DNA of 64,000 nucleotides, from positions 620,001-684,000 of the forward strand of contig CM022368.1 in NCBI GenBank assembly GCA_011800155.1, written 5' to 3'. Shown in pieces: positions 11,037 through 22,617 of this stretch. The translations under genes were made by a program, and so were the position numbers. The notes below the pieces were generated by a model. It searched no databases and had not been told where the DNA came from. It saw nothing but the letters and a program-made list of their open reading frames with translations. The stretch's first letter is position 1. Each line of letters starts with the position of its first letter. Source of the DNA: Flammulina velutipes. Lineage: Eukaryota > Basidiomycota > Agaricomycetes > Agaricales > Physalacriaceae.

Positions 11037-13329
11037 ATGAATTACAGCACTTCGATTCCCAAAGATTCCGTCGAACTCGAGGATGGCGACCTGAAGGCCC
11101 CGGAGAGTCCTACGATCAATCCAAAGGAACGACTGAGCGCCTATTTTACAATCCTTGCCTCCGCCTTTGGCCTCATTAGCGATGGTTGTGAGTTTTTAGT
11201 TGCCTTTCTCTCCATCAATAACCTCATAACCTCTTCGTTTGTTCCAGACCAAAATAATCTCATGACCATGTCCAATGTAAGTATCTCCTGTGGCTGCATT
11301 CGATAATGCCTAGCTAAATAGCATCTAGGTGATTTTCAGGAAAATATATCCCAAGGAATACACATCTGTTGTTTCTACGAGGGTTTCTAATTCACTCCTC
11401 GTCGGTCAGTCGCGTATTGTAGCCTCTCCTGGGTATCGACTTACAACTGCGATGAAGGTGCTATCATTGGGCAAGTCTTCGTCGGTCTTATCTGTGACCG
11501 AATCGGAAGGAAGGTGGCGCTAGCGGCCACGACAGCGCTGATTATTGTTGGTGCTATCCTTGCAACAGCTGCTCATGCGAGTACTCCTCCAGGATTGTTC
11601 TGGTTTCTAACGGTGGCAAGGTATGTTTAGTTTTCACGTTCATGAACTGTTGTGTCGTATTAATCTGTGGGACAAGAGGTATCACAGGGGTCGTGCGTTT
11701 GGATCCGTTTCAGTTCCTACTCAGTCTTCATGAAATTCACAGGGTGTCGGCGGTGAGTATCCTGCATCGTCTACGAGTGCTGCAGAGGCCGCCAACGAGA
11801 AGACGATACAACGGCGCGGCCCCAGTACGTCCTCTTCCTTAGGTTGGATGAAAGCACTAAGAAGCTATACAGTCTTCATCATGGTGACCAACCTAGTGCT
11901 ATCTGTACGTGGGCAACCTCTGATTCCAGCGCCCTCGTGATTGACTCGCCACAGTTCGGTGGGCCTCTGGCAATTTCTGTGTTCCTAGTCGTATTTTCTG
12001 CGGCTGGAGAGGGCCGCTTAAACACTGTTTGGCGTGTCTGTTTTGGTATCGGAATTATCCTACCTATTACGGTGTTCTACTTTCGGATGCGGATGGTGAG
12101 CTCGCAGCTTTATCGCAAGGGTGCGATTAAGAGTAAGCGAGAATAATGCGGCCTTTTCAGCACTTATCTCCTTCCAGAACGTGTTCCATATGTTCTCATC
12201 TTTAAACGGTACTGGAGGGCACTTATTGGAACGTGTGGCGCCTGGTAAGTCATACATTATCTGCATGTCCAGATACTCATTTAACCGCACCAGGTTTCTA
12301 TACGACTTTGTGAGTTGAAAACGTTATCCATGAATACCTAGCGTTTAGACTATCCATCTCCAAGGTTACGTTTCCCAATAGTGTGTTTTCTGGGACAATT
12401 ATCGCCAGTGTGATCCCATCGGGAGGCATAAAAGAGACCGCCGAATGGCAGCTTCTCCTGGGTGTTATATCTCTGCCGGGCGTCTTTGTGTGAGTAATTT
12501 ACTCTCTTTTGGTGCTCAACTTGTCTAACTCTTTTCAGCGGCGCATGGCTTTGTGAAATAATAGGCCGGAAAAACACTGTACGTGCTAGAACACCGAAGG
12601 GCTTCAATAAATGACACGCCTTCTTAATTAGATGATGCTCGGATTCAGCGGGTATTTGGTCTTTGGTTTGATCATCGGCTGTAGCTACGAGAGGATAACC
12701 AAGATCCTCCCCTTGTTTATAACATTGTAAGCATTGCCTGCGCTCCAATAAATGCTGGAAAACACTGATTTCTCTGTAGTTATGGTCTTATGAACTCCCT
12801 TGGAAACATGGGCCCCGGCGATATGCTAGGTCTTGTCAGCGTCGAGTGCGTGTTTCGTCATCTACTACTCTTGCAGAATTCAAATCGATGATGTGACTGA
12901 TAGGTCGTATCCTACCTCTATCCGGTACGCCACAGCTTCCAAAAGTTCGAACCTTCAAACAGCTACTGATTCACTCCAATAGCGGAACTTGTTACGGTCT
13001 TTCAGCTGCAATCGGCAAGACTGGCGCTGCCGTGGGTACTCAAGTTTTCACGCTCATTCAAATACAATTAGGCAAAAAGTACTTCATCTCTCCTTGAGCT
13101 CTCTAAAGTGCTAAGACGTGCTGGCAGGTGGACATTTATAATTGCCGCTATCTGTGGCATTACCGGCATTCTGGTCACTTACTTTTTTGTCCCGGATATG
13201 ACGGGAGTAGATTTGGCTGATGAGGATATGGCATTCATGAAGTATCTTGCGGAGAATGAGTGGGAAGGCGAAGTGGGTGACGGCGAAAATGGTGTCCCCG
13301 TGAACAAGGAAGAGATTGAGAAGAATTAA
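11037..13329 (+). CDS. MFS transporter, Git1/inorganic phosphate transporter-like
   Basis: Major facilitator of the sugar-porter-related glycerophosphoinositol/phosphate permease group. The start is the ATG at 11037 (MNYSTSIPKDSVELEDGD). Spliced exons give LASAFGLISDGYQNNLMTMSN, GLICDRIGRKVALAA (the loop 2-3 DRxGRK signature), the GEYPASSTSAAEAANEKT segment, WFLYDFVTFPNSVFSGT, and a C-terminus DMTGVDLADEDMAFMKYLAE, all typical of this group. About nine short introns split it. Expected role is proton-coupled uptake of phosphate or glycerophosphodiesters at the plasma membrane; the substrate is inferred from family only. It shares its upstream region with the divergent MFS gene. Confidence 0.85.
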
Positions 13330-13464
13330 AATCGAATGTGTACATGTCGCGCAGGCATAATGACAATAAGTCGGCACACCGGCACGGCGTGGGAACAAGG
13401 GTTAGGGTTGGTTGGGTTATGGTTGACCTTTGTTGTCTCAACCCCAACCCAACTTCATTCCACG

Positions 13465-15491
13465 ATGGCAGAACACGGTCATGCAGACCAACAAGCCAAC
13501 GCGCAAGACGCGCTATTCACTGAGGACGGCGAACCTATCAAATTCTGTTTGCACAAAGGCAGCATCAAATTGTCAGGAGCGCGTGAGGCTGTCACCAAGA
13601 AGATTCTGGTGCGCCGCATTCATTCATAAAGTTAGCTCGCAAACTAACTCGACATCTTAGAAACATGGCGGGGAGGTCGTCGAGGAAGAAACCGACGCTG
13701 AAGTGCTCCTGTACAATCCCAAGAAACTCAAGCTCGACCCCTACCTACTCGAACGCGCTTATGCTGCTCATTCGAATCCGCAACTCAGACAGCTCACTCT
13801 CAAAGCTGTCGCCAACGTAGACCACTGGATCAACAATAAACACTTTTTCTTGACTGTAGCTCCCAAGCAGGCAATGCCAGGTGCTCGCGCAAATGGGTAC
13901 GTCAGAACAGTGCCCAATTAACACCTCGCTGACTTTTCGCCATAGAACCAGGGTCAACTATACCGTCAGAGACGAGCAGCATCTCGCTCAGTACCTTGCG
14001 AGTATTCGGCCTGAGCGAGACGCTGGTGGGTTGATGGGCAATAAGATCTACAGGGATCTTGTAGTCCTCGCAGAGGTCATTGACAAAGAATACGAATGGA
14101 CGAGGCGACACTCCTGGCAATCATGGCGCGACCACTATAAACACAACAAGGCCAGGATCCACGAATTCATGGACGAATATTTGATGACGAGCGATCCCGT
14201 CCCCGAGAAGAATGAGTATTTCCGTGATCGTCGAGTGAAGCCACAACGCGTGTACGTGTTGGAAGGGAAGCAGGAGGAAGAGGAGGAAGAGGAAGAGGAA
14301 GAGATCGAAGGTGCGACCCAGGTCGAGATTCCTGCACCAAAGGATAAAGGTAAACAAAGAGTAGAGGAGGAGGAGGAAGAAGACGAGGAAAGCGATAGTG
14401 AACAACCGGTTCCTGTTCAGCGTAAATCTCGACGTCGGCTCGTAGCAGACGAGGAGCCTAGCACGTCCGTTAAACACGCCACCGCCGCAGGGGGCCGACC
14501 TACACAGACGACACTTGTTGGATCTTCGCCTCGTAGCAAGAGTAGATCTGCACCGCCTACACCTAGATCACCTTCACCGGCCCTTCCACAAGATCATGAT
14601 ATCGCGCCTTTGGATCTTGAGGATGACCTCGATGCTCAACCGGCAGCTCCGTCGGCTCCGCAGCCAATGGAAGAGCAAGACGCGCCAGCGCCAGTTCCTC
14701 AACGTCCTCGTCCTCGACCACGCATCGCAAAGTCAACGCGCCCCAAGAGAGGCACTTCCGTGGACACAGAGCCTCTTGCACCACAGACCACAAGGAGAAG
14801 CAAAGCACCATCGCCAGTTCCAGCCGAAGGGGCTCCATACCGCAATACACGCTCCCGCTCTCGAAGCGTAGAGCCCCCGGCGGCCTTGCCTCCAAGGAAA
14901 ACAAGGAAGAAGCCAGAAGTTCCCCTTCCACCTGTTACCGAGCAGAGAGAAGAGGAAGATCTAGATGAATTAACAACACTACTTTTGCGCAATCTCAGCG
15001 CCGCTTCGAGCGTGTCTGTCAATGACACTCGCAGGAGCCCTGTTGTCAATGTCGAGTCTCAACAATTCCAAGGGGAAGAAGAACTAGCGGAGGACGAGTT
15101 GGATCTTGGTCCTCAACTTGAGAGCGATGATTCAATGGATGAGGATGATTCACAAACTCATCAGGACCTCTTTACGCAGAGAGAGGAATCGCCTCTGTTC
15201 AGCCAACCGTCTCAAGATTTACGAATGGCGCTCGAAAACGTTCAAAAGTTCAACCCCAAGGCTGCCGGATCCAGTGGCAACAGGAACCCACCACCAGTTA
15301 CTCCACAGCGTCGTCGCCGCGACTCTAGCGACTCCAGCGAACAGTTCCCAGTTCCGAACACTGGAGCTAAACAGATGGTTGAACAGATCCAGGCCCAGGA
15401 GAGGGCTTCTAGTTATGTTCCTCCTTCAGGTTCGAGGGCTGCCTGGCATCTGACACAGACAACTCGTGCTAATAAGAGGGCACGTCGGTAA
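13465..15491 (+). CDS. RAP1: Rap1-like telomere protein (BRCT + Myb)
   Basis: Three exons (13465-13608, 13661-13896, 13946-15491), 641 residues. Residues ~15-65 form a BRCT-like module (LFTEDGEPIKFCLHKGSIKL ... KHGGEVVEEETDAEVLL). Residues ~128-190 carry the Rap1 Myb domain, with YTVRDEQHLAQYLA, GGLMGNKIYRDL and RHSWQSWRDHYK, the pattern of human/fungal Rap1 Myb folds. The remainder is disordered, with a long Glu tract (~14270-14305) and Pro/Arg/Ser-rich segments; no clear RCT domain is visible at the C-terminus, which ends basic (RANKRARR). Rap1 associates with telomeric DNA or shelterin and controls end protection. Assignment rests on the BRCT-Myb order and Myb motif. A role at this organism's telomeres is inference. 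Confidence 0.8.
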
Positions 15492-15628
15492 GGAGGCGGA
15501 CTGTGTATTGACGTTCTTTCGTGTGTGCTACCTTTTATTTTCACCATTATTCATTTACCGTGATGCTTACTCGTATTCTATCAATCTAAAGTTATATTTG
15601 AATCGGACTGGCGGACTTCGAAGATATA

Positions 15629-16207
15629 ATGGAAGTCTACTGGAAGATGCCGAAGCGACCTACAAGCGAACAGCCATCTTCAACGATGTCCTCCGAGTCG
15701 ACAGAACCGCCCCAAGCGACTACTACTGAGAAATACCCCATCATCGTCGCGCAGTTCGATCTTCCTGGACATCCTCGCCGCACGGAGCATTGGAACCTCA
15801 TGGTTCTGATCTCTGCCACGCACTACCATACCTATGAGTTACGCGGGAACATGGATACATTCACATACATACACGATGAGGAACTTCGACTCCCGCCAGT
15901 GCGCGCTAACGCCGCCTATCGGGGAGGGTGTCATATCGGTGATATCCCCGCCACTCCCGAGCACTTGCAGTGGCTGGACACACGACTGAGCAAACAGTGC
16001 GTGGTCAAATGGGATGCAGAATGGGATGGCCAAGATTGGGTGATCGAGGCCATGAGGATGCTGAAGGACGAGGGTTTGGTGTTTCCGAATGTCAGTGCGA
16101 GGTCTGTAAGGAAGGACTTGGAGGAGGATATGGAGAGGTGGAACGAAGGCGACGACACTGCGGACGAGAGGTTGTTTTCCGCGGCGGGAGAAGGAGAATC
16201 CCAGTAA
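15629..16207 (+). CDS. Fungal-specific protein, unrecognised
   Basis: Single exon of 192 codons, ATG at 15629. The N-terminal ~45 residues are Ser/Thr/Pro-rich; the rest looks folded, with RRTEHWNLMVLISATHYHTY, a GNMDTFTYIHDE segment and QWLDTRLSKQCVVKWDAEWD. The HWNL...HYHTYEL...GN.DTFTY pattern recurs in basidiomycete proteins as far as I recall, but I know no function. It follows the Rap1-like gene in the same direction, 137 bases after its stop. Confidence 0.65.
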   Translation: MEVYWKMPKRPTSEQPSSTMSSESTEPPQATTTEKYPIIVAQFDLPGHPRRTEHWNLMVLISATHYHTYELRGNMDTFTYIHDEELRLPPVRANAAYRGGCHIGDIPATPEHLQWLDTRLSKQCVVKWDAEWDGQDWVIEAMRMLKDEGLVFPNVSARSVRKDLEEDMERWNEGDDTADERLFSAAGEGESQ

Positions 16208-16310
16208 AAAGTCTGTCATTATCAGCTCATGTACGTCTGGAAAGGTACTTTACTTAGTGTTGAAGTAGATGCCATGCCAGTGATTACTATGTAATAAATT
16301 TTGAGCGTGT

Positions 16311-18458
16311 CTAGCTGGCATTCTTCCTTCGACGACGAGAATCTCGCTCCTCCTTGAGGCTCTCGAGCTCTTTTAGATCAACCACCTTGAAGGGCCAAGT
16401 CAGCCAATTTCCTCCACTTCTTAGGCTACGCAATCCCAAATCGTCCAACAACGTGTCCACGTATTGGGGCCAACTGGAATATATCAGCAAAAGCCAACAG
16501 GACAAAATATTATCAACGAACGAGAACAACTCAATGCTCGACCCCGAGCTTTCGTTCAACCACAGCAACTGATCCGGAAATCGTTTCCGCATAAAACGTG
16601 CGTTCCTCTCCGCCTCAGCAAGGGCCTGCTCAGGTGGAGGCAAGTTGCACAGCTCACGCTTAAAGTATGCCGAGATCCAGTGAGCGATGACTTCGAAGGT
16701 ATATCCATTGTTCGTCGTGAACTGTTGACGAATTAGACGGGTCCGATTAGCGGCTGCTAGTAGAACTGACAACTGCTCCATTGATGGCGAAATCTTGCTT
16801 GGAGATATTCTTCACAGGTACGATCCCCCTGTAGATGGATGCTGCCCATTGCTCCTGTTCAGGGTGTGCGGATGGCGGTTCGGACAACGATGCGTAGTCC
16901 CATTCATTTGTCTCTGAAGTGTGCTTTGGGGGATGTCGCTCGAGTCCTAGACTTATTATGGTTTCTTCTGTTCAATCATCAATGCTTGTCTAAAGGGACG
17001 GAGAAGAAAGCCACAGGGGACCTACCCCGAAACAGACCTGTCCATGACGAACTATATCCCGTAGCTAGGACGAGAGCACCAGCTTTGACAATTGACCCAT
17101 CGTCGAGGATGACGCCTGATCCATCGGAGGAAAAAGAAGCTACTCTTCGAGGAGCTACCAGCTTGATTTTGCCGTGATTGACGAGGGAGAAAAAGCTATC
17201 AGGTCGTTTGACGTCCTCGTCGCTCACGTGCGCACTCCAGAACATAGAATGAGCACGGCGCAGAGCTGAGTCAACAGGGATATCGAAAGCGTTGTACTGG
17301 GGACTGGATATTAGCGACTATCTGCATACGCAAAACAACTTGAACTGACTGCATCTCTCTGCAAGAAATTCCAAAGCCAACGCACAAGTTTGCCTCCCAG
17401 CCATGTCGTGTGTAAGAATCGTCTATGAGGTCAAAAGTAATCAATGTGCGACGAAAAACTAGATAGGCAAGACTCACTCCAGTCTGGTACGGAGTCTAAC
17501 TGTAGGCGAAAGAATGGCGAGAAACCTGCCAACTCCTTGGTATCAGCTCTCGAGCACTTGTGTGTAAATTTCATCCTTACCGGCTTTTTCTTATAAAATC
17601 CGGGAGTGGTTTGGAAACAGCCAAAAAAGCATCAGCCTTCTCGAATACAACTGTAACTCTCCGACCATGGTTGGCAAGGAACGTGGCGGCACTGAGAATT
17701 GTCAGACACTTTCGAGCTGCAAGAGAATTGAATACGAACTCTTGTGCTGACTTTCCTCCCCCAACAACAACCACGGTTTCCGCCTCGTTCGAATGCGATG
17801 CAGGTCCGATCTTTTCCAAGATCTTGTGAAATGAGGCAGCGAAATGGCGCGAATGTACAATAGGTCCTTTGAATGCTACCTCATTCGCAGCGTCCTGGGA
17901 TAACGTGGCTGGAATCTTCGGGCTATCAAATCCCTACTCGTCCTCACCCAAGTCAAAAGGCATGCATCACATGAACATAAAATTACTCGCCCCAGTGCAC
18001 AAGACCACCTTGGAGAATGTCAATACTTCCCCGGTGTTCACGGAAATGTACCATATGTCGTCTATACGGGATATTTGATTAACGGTCGTCTCGTATCGGA
18101 TGTCGCCATTGAGAAATAGATCAGCAAAGGTCTGCATGTACTGGCGCATATCATGTCCTGTCAATCTTCCACCTGTCTTCGCACATTCCGCAGGCGGAGG
18201 CATCGACAGCGGCGAGAATCGAAATTCTCCATGAACACTGGTAGACATGTCAAAGCTTTTTCTTTTCACTAAGGTATCTGCCACGTACTTGTTAATTGTA
18301 AGCCCTTCATACACTCGCTCTTCACTCCAGACGCCTCCAGGAGTTTTGTCGCGGGTCAACACTTGCACGTCAAAGCCATCTTGCTTGAGGACATGTGCAG
18401 TGATGAGACCTGCAGCCCCAGAACTTATCACAGCGACTTTCGTTACGGGCTCCATCAT
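16311..18458 (-). CDS. FAD-dependent flavin monooxygenase (FMO-like)
   Basis: Class B flavoprotein monooxygenase. The start is the double ATG at 18458. N-terminal FAD motif VAVISSGAAGLITA (residues 8-21), then GGVWSEERVYEGLTINK; the NADPH-binding motif VVVVGGGKSAQEF near 17,770; the ATG motif LVLATGYSSSW near 17,070; and a C-terminal family extension IYRGIVPVKNISKQDFAIN, AHWISAYFKREL, LALAEAERNA-like helix and SGGNWLTWPFKVVDL, ending at 16311. Roughly 560 residues after removing introns. The expected reaction is NADPH- and O2-dependent oxygenation of a small soft nucleophile or ketone; substrate unknown. The first Gly of the FAD GxGxxG is Ser here. An intron with acceptor just before FTTNNGYTF (16715-16765) joins the last two exons. 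Confidence 0.85.
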
Positions 18459-18664
18459 GGTCGCGACAAGAGGAAAGGAAAAGGGGAAGTCCTCGGCCGG
18501 TTATATCCTTGTCACTTACTCGGAAATGCCTCGCTGTTTTTGCAGTCGCGGGACCGTGACCTAAGAGACCACAAGAACGGGAAAGGTTATTCGAAGTTGG
18601 TACCATCACGACAAGCGAACTGGAAACATCATTATCATAAGAAAATAATTTAAACCGTACCGAT

Positions 18665-20078
18665 TTACGTCTCGACCCAATCATCCAAACAAGTTTTCCT
18701 GTCCTCCAACGGAATTTCAGCATACGAGTTGACGATAATCTGGTCCAGCTCTTGCCACTTCCTCAGCTTGCTCATATTCTTCGGGTCCAAATCGATGATG
18801 GTCACCTTGGACGGATCGACGTCTTGTATCGGTCTCTCTGGGTTTAACAAGTCCATCCGTACCATAACCGAGCAATCCTTGAATGTGGCAGAGAGTAGGT
18901 ACGCGATGAGATGATAGCGAAGATCCTGCGGTTGGGGTGATTCGCGGTTGAACGAAGGGCGGGAGAGGTATGTGTCAATGAACGAGGCCCAGTCTGCCAA
19001 AGTTGGGTTGATAGTGCCCTGGCCGATATGGGTAGTTGCGCGAGAATAGCTAGACGCGGAGGAGTCGACAGTAGTCTGCGCTTGCTCCCAAAGACGTGCC
19101 AAGCCTTCGATGTCGAGGGTATCGAGGGTCCGTTGAATCCGGTTCAAGACGCGAAGGACAGGTGTATTGATTAAGAGAGGAAGTATGGCCTCGGCGAATG
19201 CTTCCCGTACGACATCGTCCGCAGGCTCGCCGGTTTCGAGCATTGAGAATCTCTAAAAACAAGTATACTCAGCAAAATATGTGTTGAAGGATAAGAAGAC
19301 TCACCTCCGATACATCGATCTTTCTGCCTTTGACAAAGATCTTAAGGTTGTTGGCGTTGCCTTCATTATTGAGCCAGTTATCATATAGCGAGTGTATGGC
19401 CTTTTTCATGCGAATGGGGTTATTGGAGAATAGATCGAGAGGGCAGTATCCGAGGGAGACGAGTTCTCCTCCGCTGGAGCGCATATGAGAGTGCATACAA
19501 AAGCGACACGTTTGCATCTTGATTGCTTGCGTAGAGGGCGAGAGATGCGAACTATTGGGCAAGAAAGACCATTTTGGCTACGAAATCGAGAATGAGAAAA
19601 GCGCGCCAGAAAAATAACAACCCACCTTGATCTCCACAGCAAGTCCTACGCCTCCGACTAGATCGTTGGCTAAGACCGCCTTGTTCTTGGTGGTGTCTAT
19701 GCCACCCACAGCGCTCCGCTCGAGAGGCCGATCCTGGTTATGGGCGCGCGCGAATTCTTCGAGCCAGACGTGATCTACGCGTACCGAAGAAAGCCTCGGA
19801 AGATGGACAGGGGGGATAAGTCGTTCCATGCACAGCTCTTGGAAAACGATAGAGGCGTCGTCCGGTTCCTCTATAGGGCCTGCGTCGAGCATACCGAATT
19901 GCTCCTTTTCAAGGACTGGCGTCTGCACGCCGACCTTGCGCAGACGAAGCACGGTGCCGTCGAAGATCTCATTTGGCGGCCCAACATAGGAAAAGACGAT
20001 TGTGGCACCTCCTTCGGAGACGTATTTCCAGTGTGATGGAAGTGTAGAGTTGACGCTGGATAAGGAAGTTTCCGTCAT
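18665..20078 (-). CDS. IPK1: Inositol-pentakisphosphate 2-kinase
   Basis: Phosphorylates the 2-position of Ins(1,3,4,5,6)P5 to make phytate (InsP6), a nuclear-associated step needed for mRNA export and inositol pyrophosphate synthesis. Three exons from the ATG at 20078. Exon 1 carries WKYVSEGGATIVFSYVG, a nucleotide-binding strand, and ends VGLAVEIK; exon 2 begins PKWSFLPNSSHL, rebuilding the family motif EIKPKWGFLP across the intron, then MQTCRFCMHSHMR and YCPLDLFSNNPIRMKKAI. Exon 3 contains VTIIDLDPKNMSKLRKWQEL, matching the C-terminal metal-binding D-L-D-P-K element. Stop at 18665. All key blocks are intact, so the gene looks functional. Confidence 0.9.
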
Positions 20079-20296
20079 TGCTTGGCAAAGTTTGCTTGCT
20101 TAAGCTTAAGCTTTCAAAATTCGAGGTGATTGTACAGAATTGAGCGCTTGTTTCATTCAGGGACTAGTATATCTATTTATGGATTTAGTTGTGATCGGGC
20201 GGGATGTCGTCGGGATGTCGGCCTCAGGGCGGTGAGGCGGAGTCAACAGGAATGGCCACCATAACAAAGCGAATATTCAGATTACGGACTGATAAA

Positions 20297-21556
20297 CTAC
20301 GTACTAGGAAACAGGTATTTGAGAAGGATCCTACAAATAAATGAGTAAACAATGCCAAGTATTCGAAGGACCATAGCTACCAAAGAATTATCGACGCCAT
20401 CGGACGCCGCCACCGTATGGTAGCGATTGAAGAGTTGAATTAAAGCCCGTGCTTCCTTGCCCGTCACCCCGACTTCTTCTGACTTTGCCTGGATAACCGA
20501 TGCCTCCCACATGGCCGTTTTCTTCCAGTCCAATCCAACAAACTTCTTGGTGTACACGCCCAGTGCTTTTGCACAACGGCTTGTGCGGAACACTATCGTG
20601 CTTCCAGTTCGCCACCTGGCACTCTTTGGAACAGTACACCATGATACCGCATCCACTGCACGCCTGGAATCGACGATTCTGTTTGCTGAACGTCTCGCTG
20701 CACCCGGGTGCATAACAGTGGTCAGATTGAGCCATGCGATGGACGCAAAACCGGGCAGAGGGAAGCAAGTCGATACTGTCGGAATCTGTGACTATTTCTA
20801 GGATTTCCGGATCGTACTGGGAGAGTTCGAGGGTGGCGAAGGATCTGTAGTCATGATGGCCTGCAACAATATGAAGACGCTCTCGACGTGGTAAGTATGG
20901 AAGATTTTCCACAACATAGCCAGCACCTGTTCAGGAGGGTTGACGAAGAGGTCTGTCGGCTGTTCAGCCCACGGAAGCTGACGTCCCGCCTTCTCTGCCT
21001 TTCTAGCGCGTTTTAGACTCTCGTCAATTGGCAAAAGAAATTGTCTGGGCGGCGAGGCCAAGTCGGTGAAGCAAGGCACGAGGAGCAAGGCCATGTCGTC
21101 AAAGAGTGCCTTTAGGTTGGACGCCTTGTTCGATCTCAGCCTTAGACTGTGAAGTAGTCCCGAGATTTGGCCAGTGTGATTGCAACGGCAATCCGACATC
21201 CTCGTGTTCAATCGTTGGAGATCTTCACTGGTCCTGGCGTGCGTGAGGAAACGTAAGGTGGTTGCAAAGAAATCTGGGCAAGTGAGACGAAGTGTCTGGA
21301 GAACTTTTGGCGCCTGTTCATGAATACATACGATGAGGCATTCTTGATAGAAGCGAGCACAGTATTCTGGTTCTTCGGGCTCCAGAGAGTGGATAAAATT
21401 ATCGAGAGCCTGGGTTTGGACAAATAGAGGAATGGAACGCATTTGAGCTTGGAGGGCGTTCATTGTTTTCATATCCATGCCGTCGTAGTCAGAGTAGAAG
21501 AAACTAGTTCCTAAATAGGCAACGACCATCAATGTTCTATATACGCCACATTCCAT
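20297..21556 (-). CDS. MYND zinc-finger protein, probable frameshift
   Basis: The ATG at 21556 opens a helical N-terminal region of ~200 residues (LQTLRLTCPDFFATTLRFLT and similar). A MYND finger follows near 20,590-20,740: CYAPGCSETF, FQACSGCGIMVYCSKECQ, ANWKHDSVPHKPLC, with all zinc ligands present. Two frame changes occur. The first, near 20,920-20,990, can be explained by a 56-nt intron with a weak GTCAGC donor. The second, right after PHKPLC at an AAAA run (20577-20580), has no fitting intron; dropping one A would continue into KALGVYTKKFVGLDWKKT and run to a stop at 20297. Agaricomycete MYND proteins of this kind are common and mostly uncharacterised. This is either a sequencing slip or a decaying gene. 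Confidence 0.7.
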
Positions 21557-22617
21557 CTAGAGCTCCAGAAATAGTAGACCATCGCGGTTTGATAATATCT
21601 TGGTCGCAAGTAACGTACCTTGAAGCCTCATTCTCAAGCTGCGTGCGTTTACCTGCCTCTCTGGAGCGTTGCGATGTGTGATCTGAAATTTTAAAAAATG
21701 CTTCTTTGGGTGCGACGTCGCACTAATAAATCGTCAGTAAATATTCAAATCTACCTCTTGCAGCCCAACCTATTGTTTTTCTGCGATTGACGCCTATACG
21801 CCAGATTTTCGTAGATGAAGCAGAATGCCTTTCGAAGATCGCGTTGGGTAGGAAAAACTTGTCTATTTATAGATTTGGTCGGTTGTGGGCATGTCGAGGG
21901 GACATAGATGTGCTTAGAACGCGCATATTTTTGTAGAAGTGGGTCCAGAGTAGCATCGTCTGAGGAAACAGCCAGTCACTAAGCTGGCGGCAGATAAGAA
22001 AGGAGATAATTAGAAGGAGACTTGTGTTCATCAAATGACCAAATAAGCCACAATATAGACGCCACATATACCTGAAGACACGTAAGTAATCGTTCACTTG
22101 GTCTAAAACTCCACAAAAGCCAAAGAAAATTGACGATACCTATATTCAGTATTTTAAGTGGGTGTAGCTCTTGCAGCACTTGGTGAAGCCATGTGTGGCA
22201 TGATCGAATCGCTATAATTAACAGTGCTTCACCAAGCTTCTCTAAAAATATGAAAAGGTTTCATAATGTTCTTACACGCTTAGAGCATTTTTTAGTTTGA
22301 CTACATAAGCGTTGGGATGAGCTACCTAGCTGGCAGGACCGTTAAGCGACACGCGTTACCCAATTAGGAACTCAATGTTCCCGCTCGATCACCGCCCGAT
22401 CATCGATCGCGACGCATGCCGAGTGCCTACGTTTTTCGGTAGCACTCCCGCAAGCGGTGGGTGAGCTTGGGTGAGAATTTAAAAAACTCAGATGCACGTG
22501 AAAAGATCGATGCCGAGTTGATACGTCCTCTTGCCAGCGACCCACTTGTTCCCGTACTTAATACGTTAAAGATGTGGGCGGCAATGCCATCGATATCATC
22601 TAAAAGTCCACCTTACA
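21557..22617. other. Intergenic, no supported gene
   Basis: About 1.06 kb between divergent genes. Two minus-strand frames near 21,870-22,180 have hydrophobic runs (LNIGIVNFLWLLWSF, LLLIISFLICRQL) but no flanking exons or ATG context that I can connect into a gene. I see no repeats or RNA genes. Confidence 0.4.

Noticed and set aside
14270..14305. GA-rich microsatellite
   Set aside because: It is the coding sequence of the Glu tract in the Rap1-like protein rather than a free repeat.
20895..20921. A 27-nt intron in the MYND gene
   Set aside because: It is too short for a spliceosomal intron; a 56-nt alternative upstream joins the frames better.
21867..22179. Small membrane protein gene in the 21.6-22.6 kb gap
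   Set aside because: Two overlapping hydrophobic frames compete, neither has a supported start or family, and AT-rich DNA gives such runs by chance.
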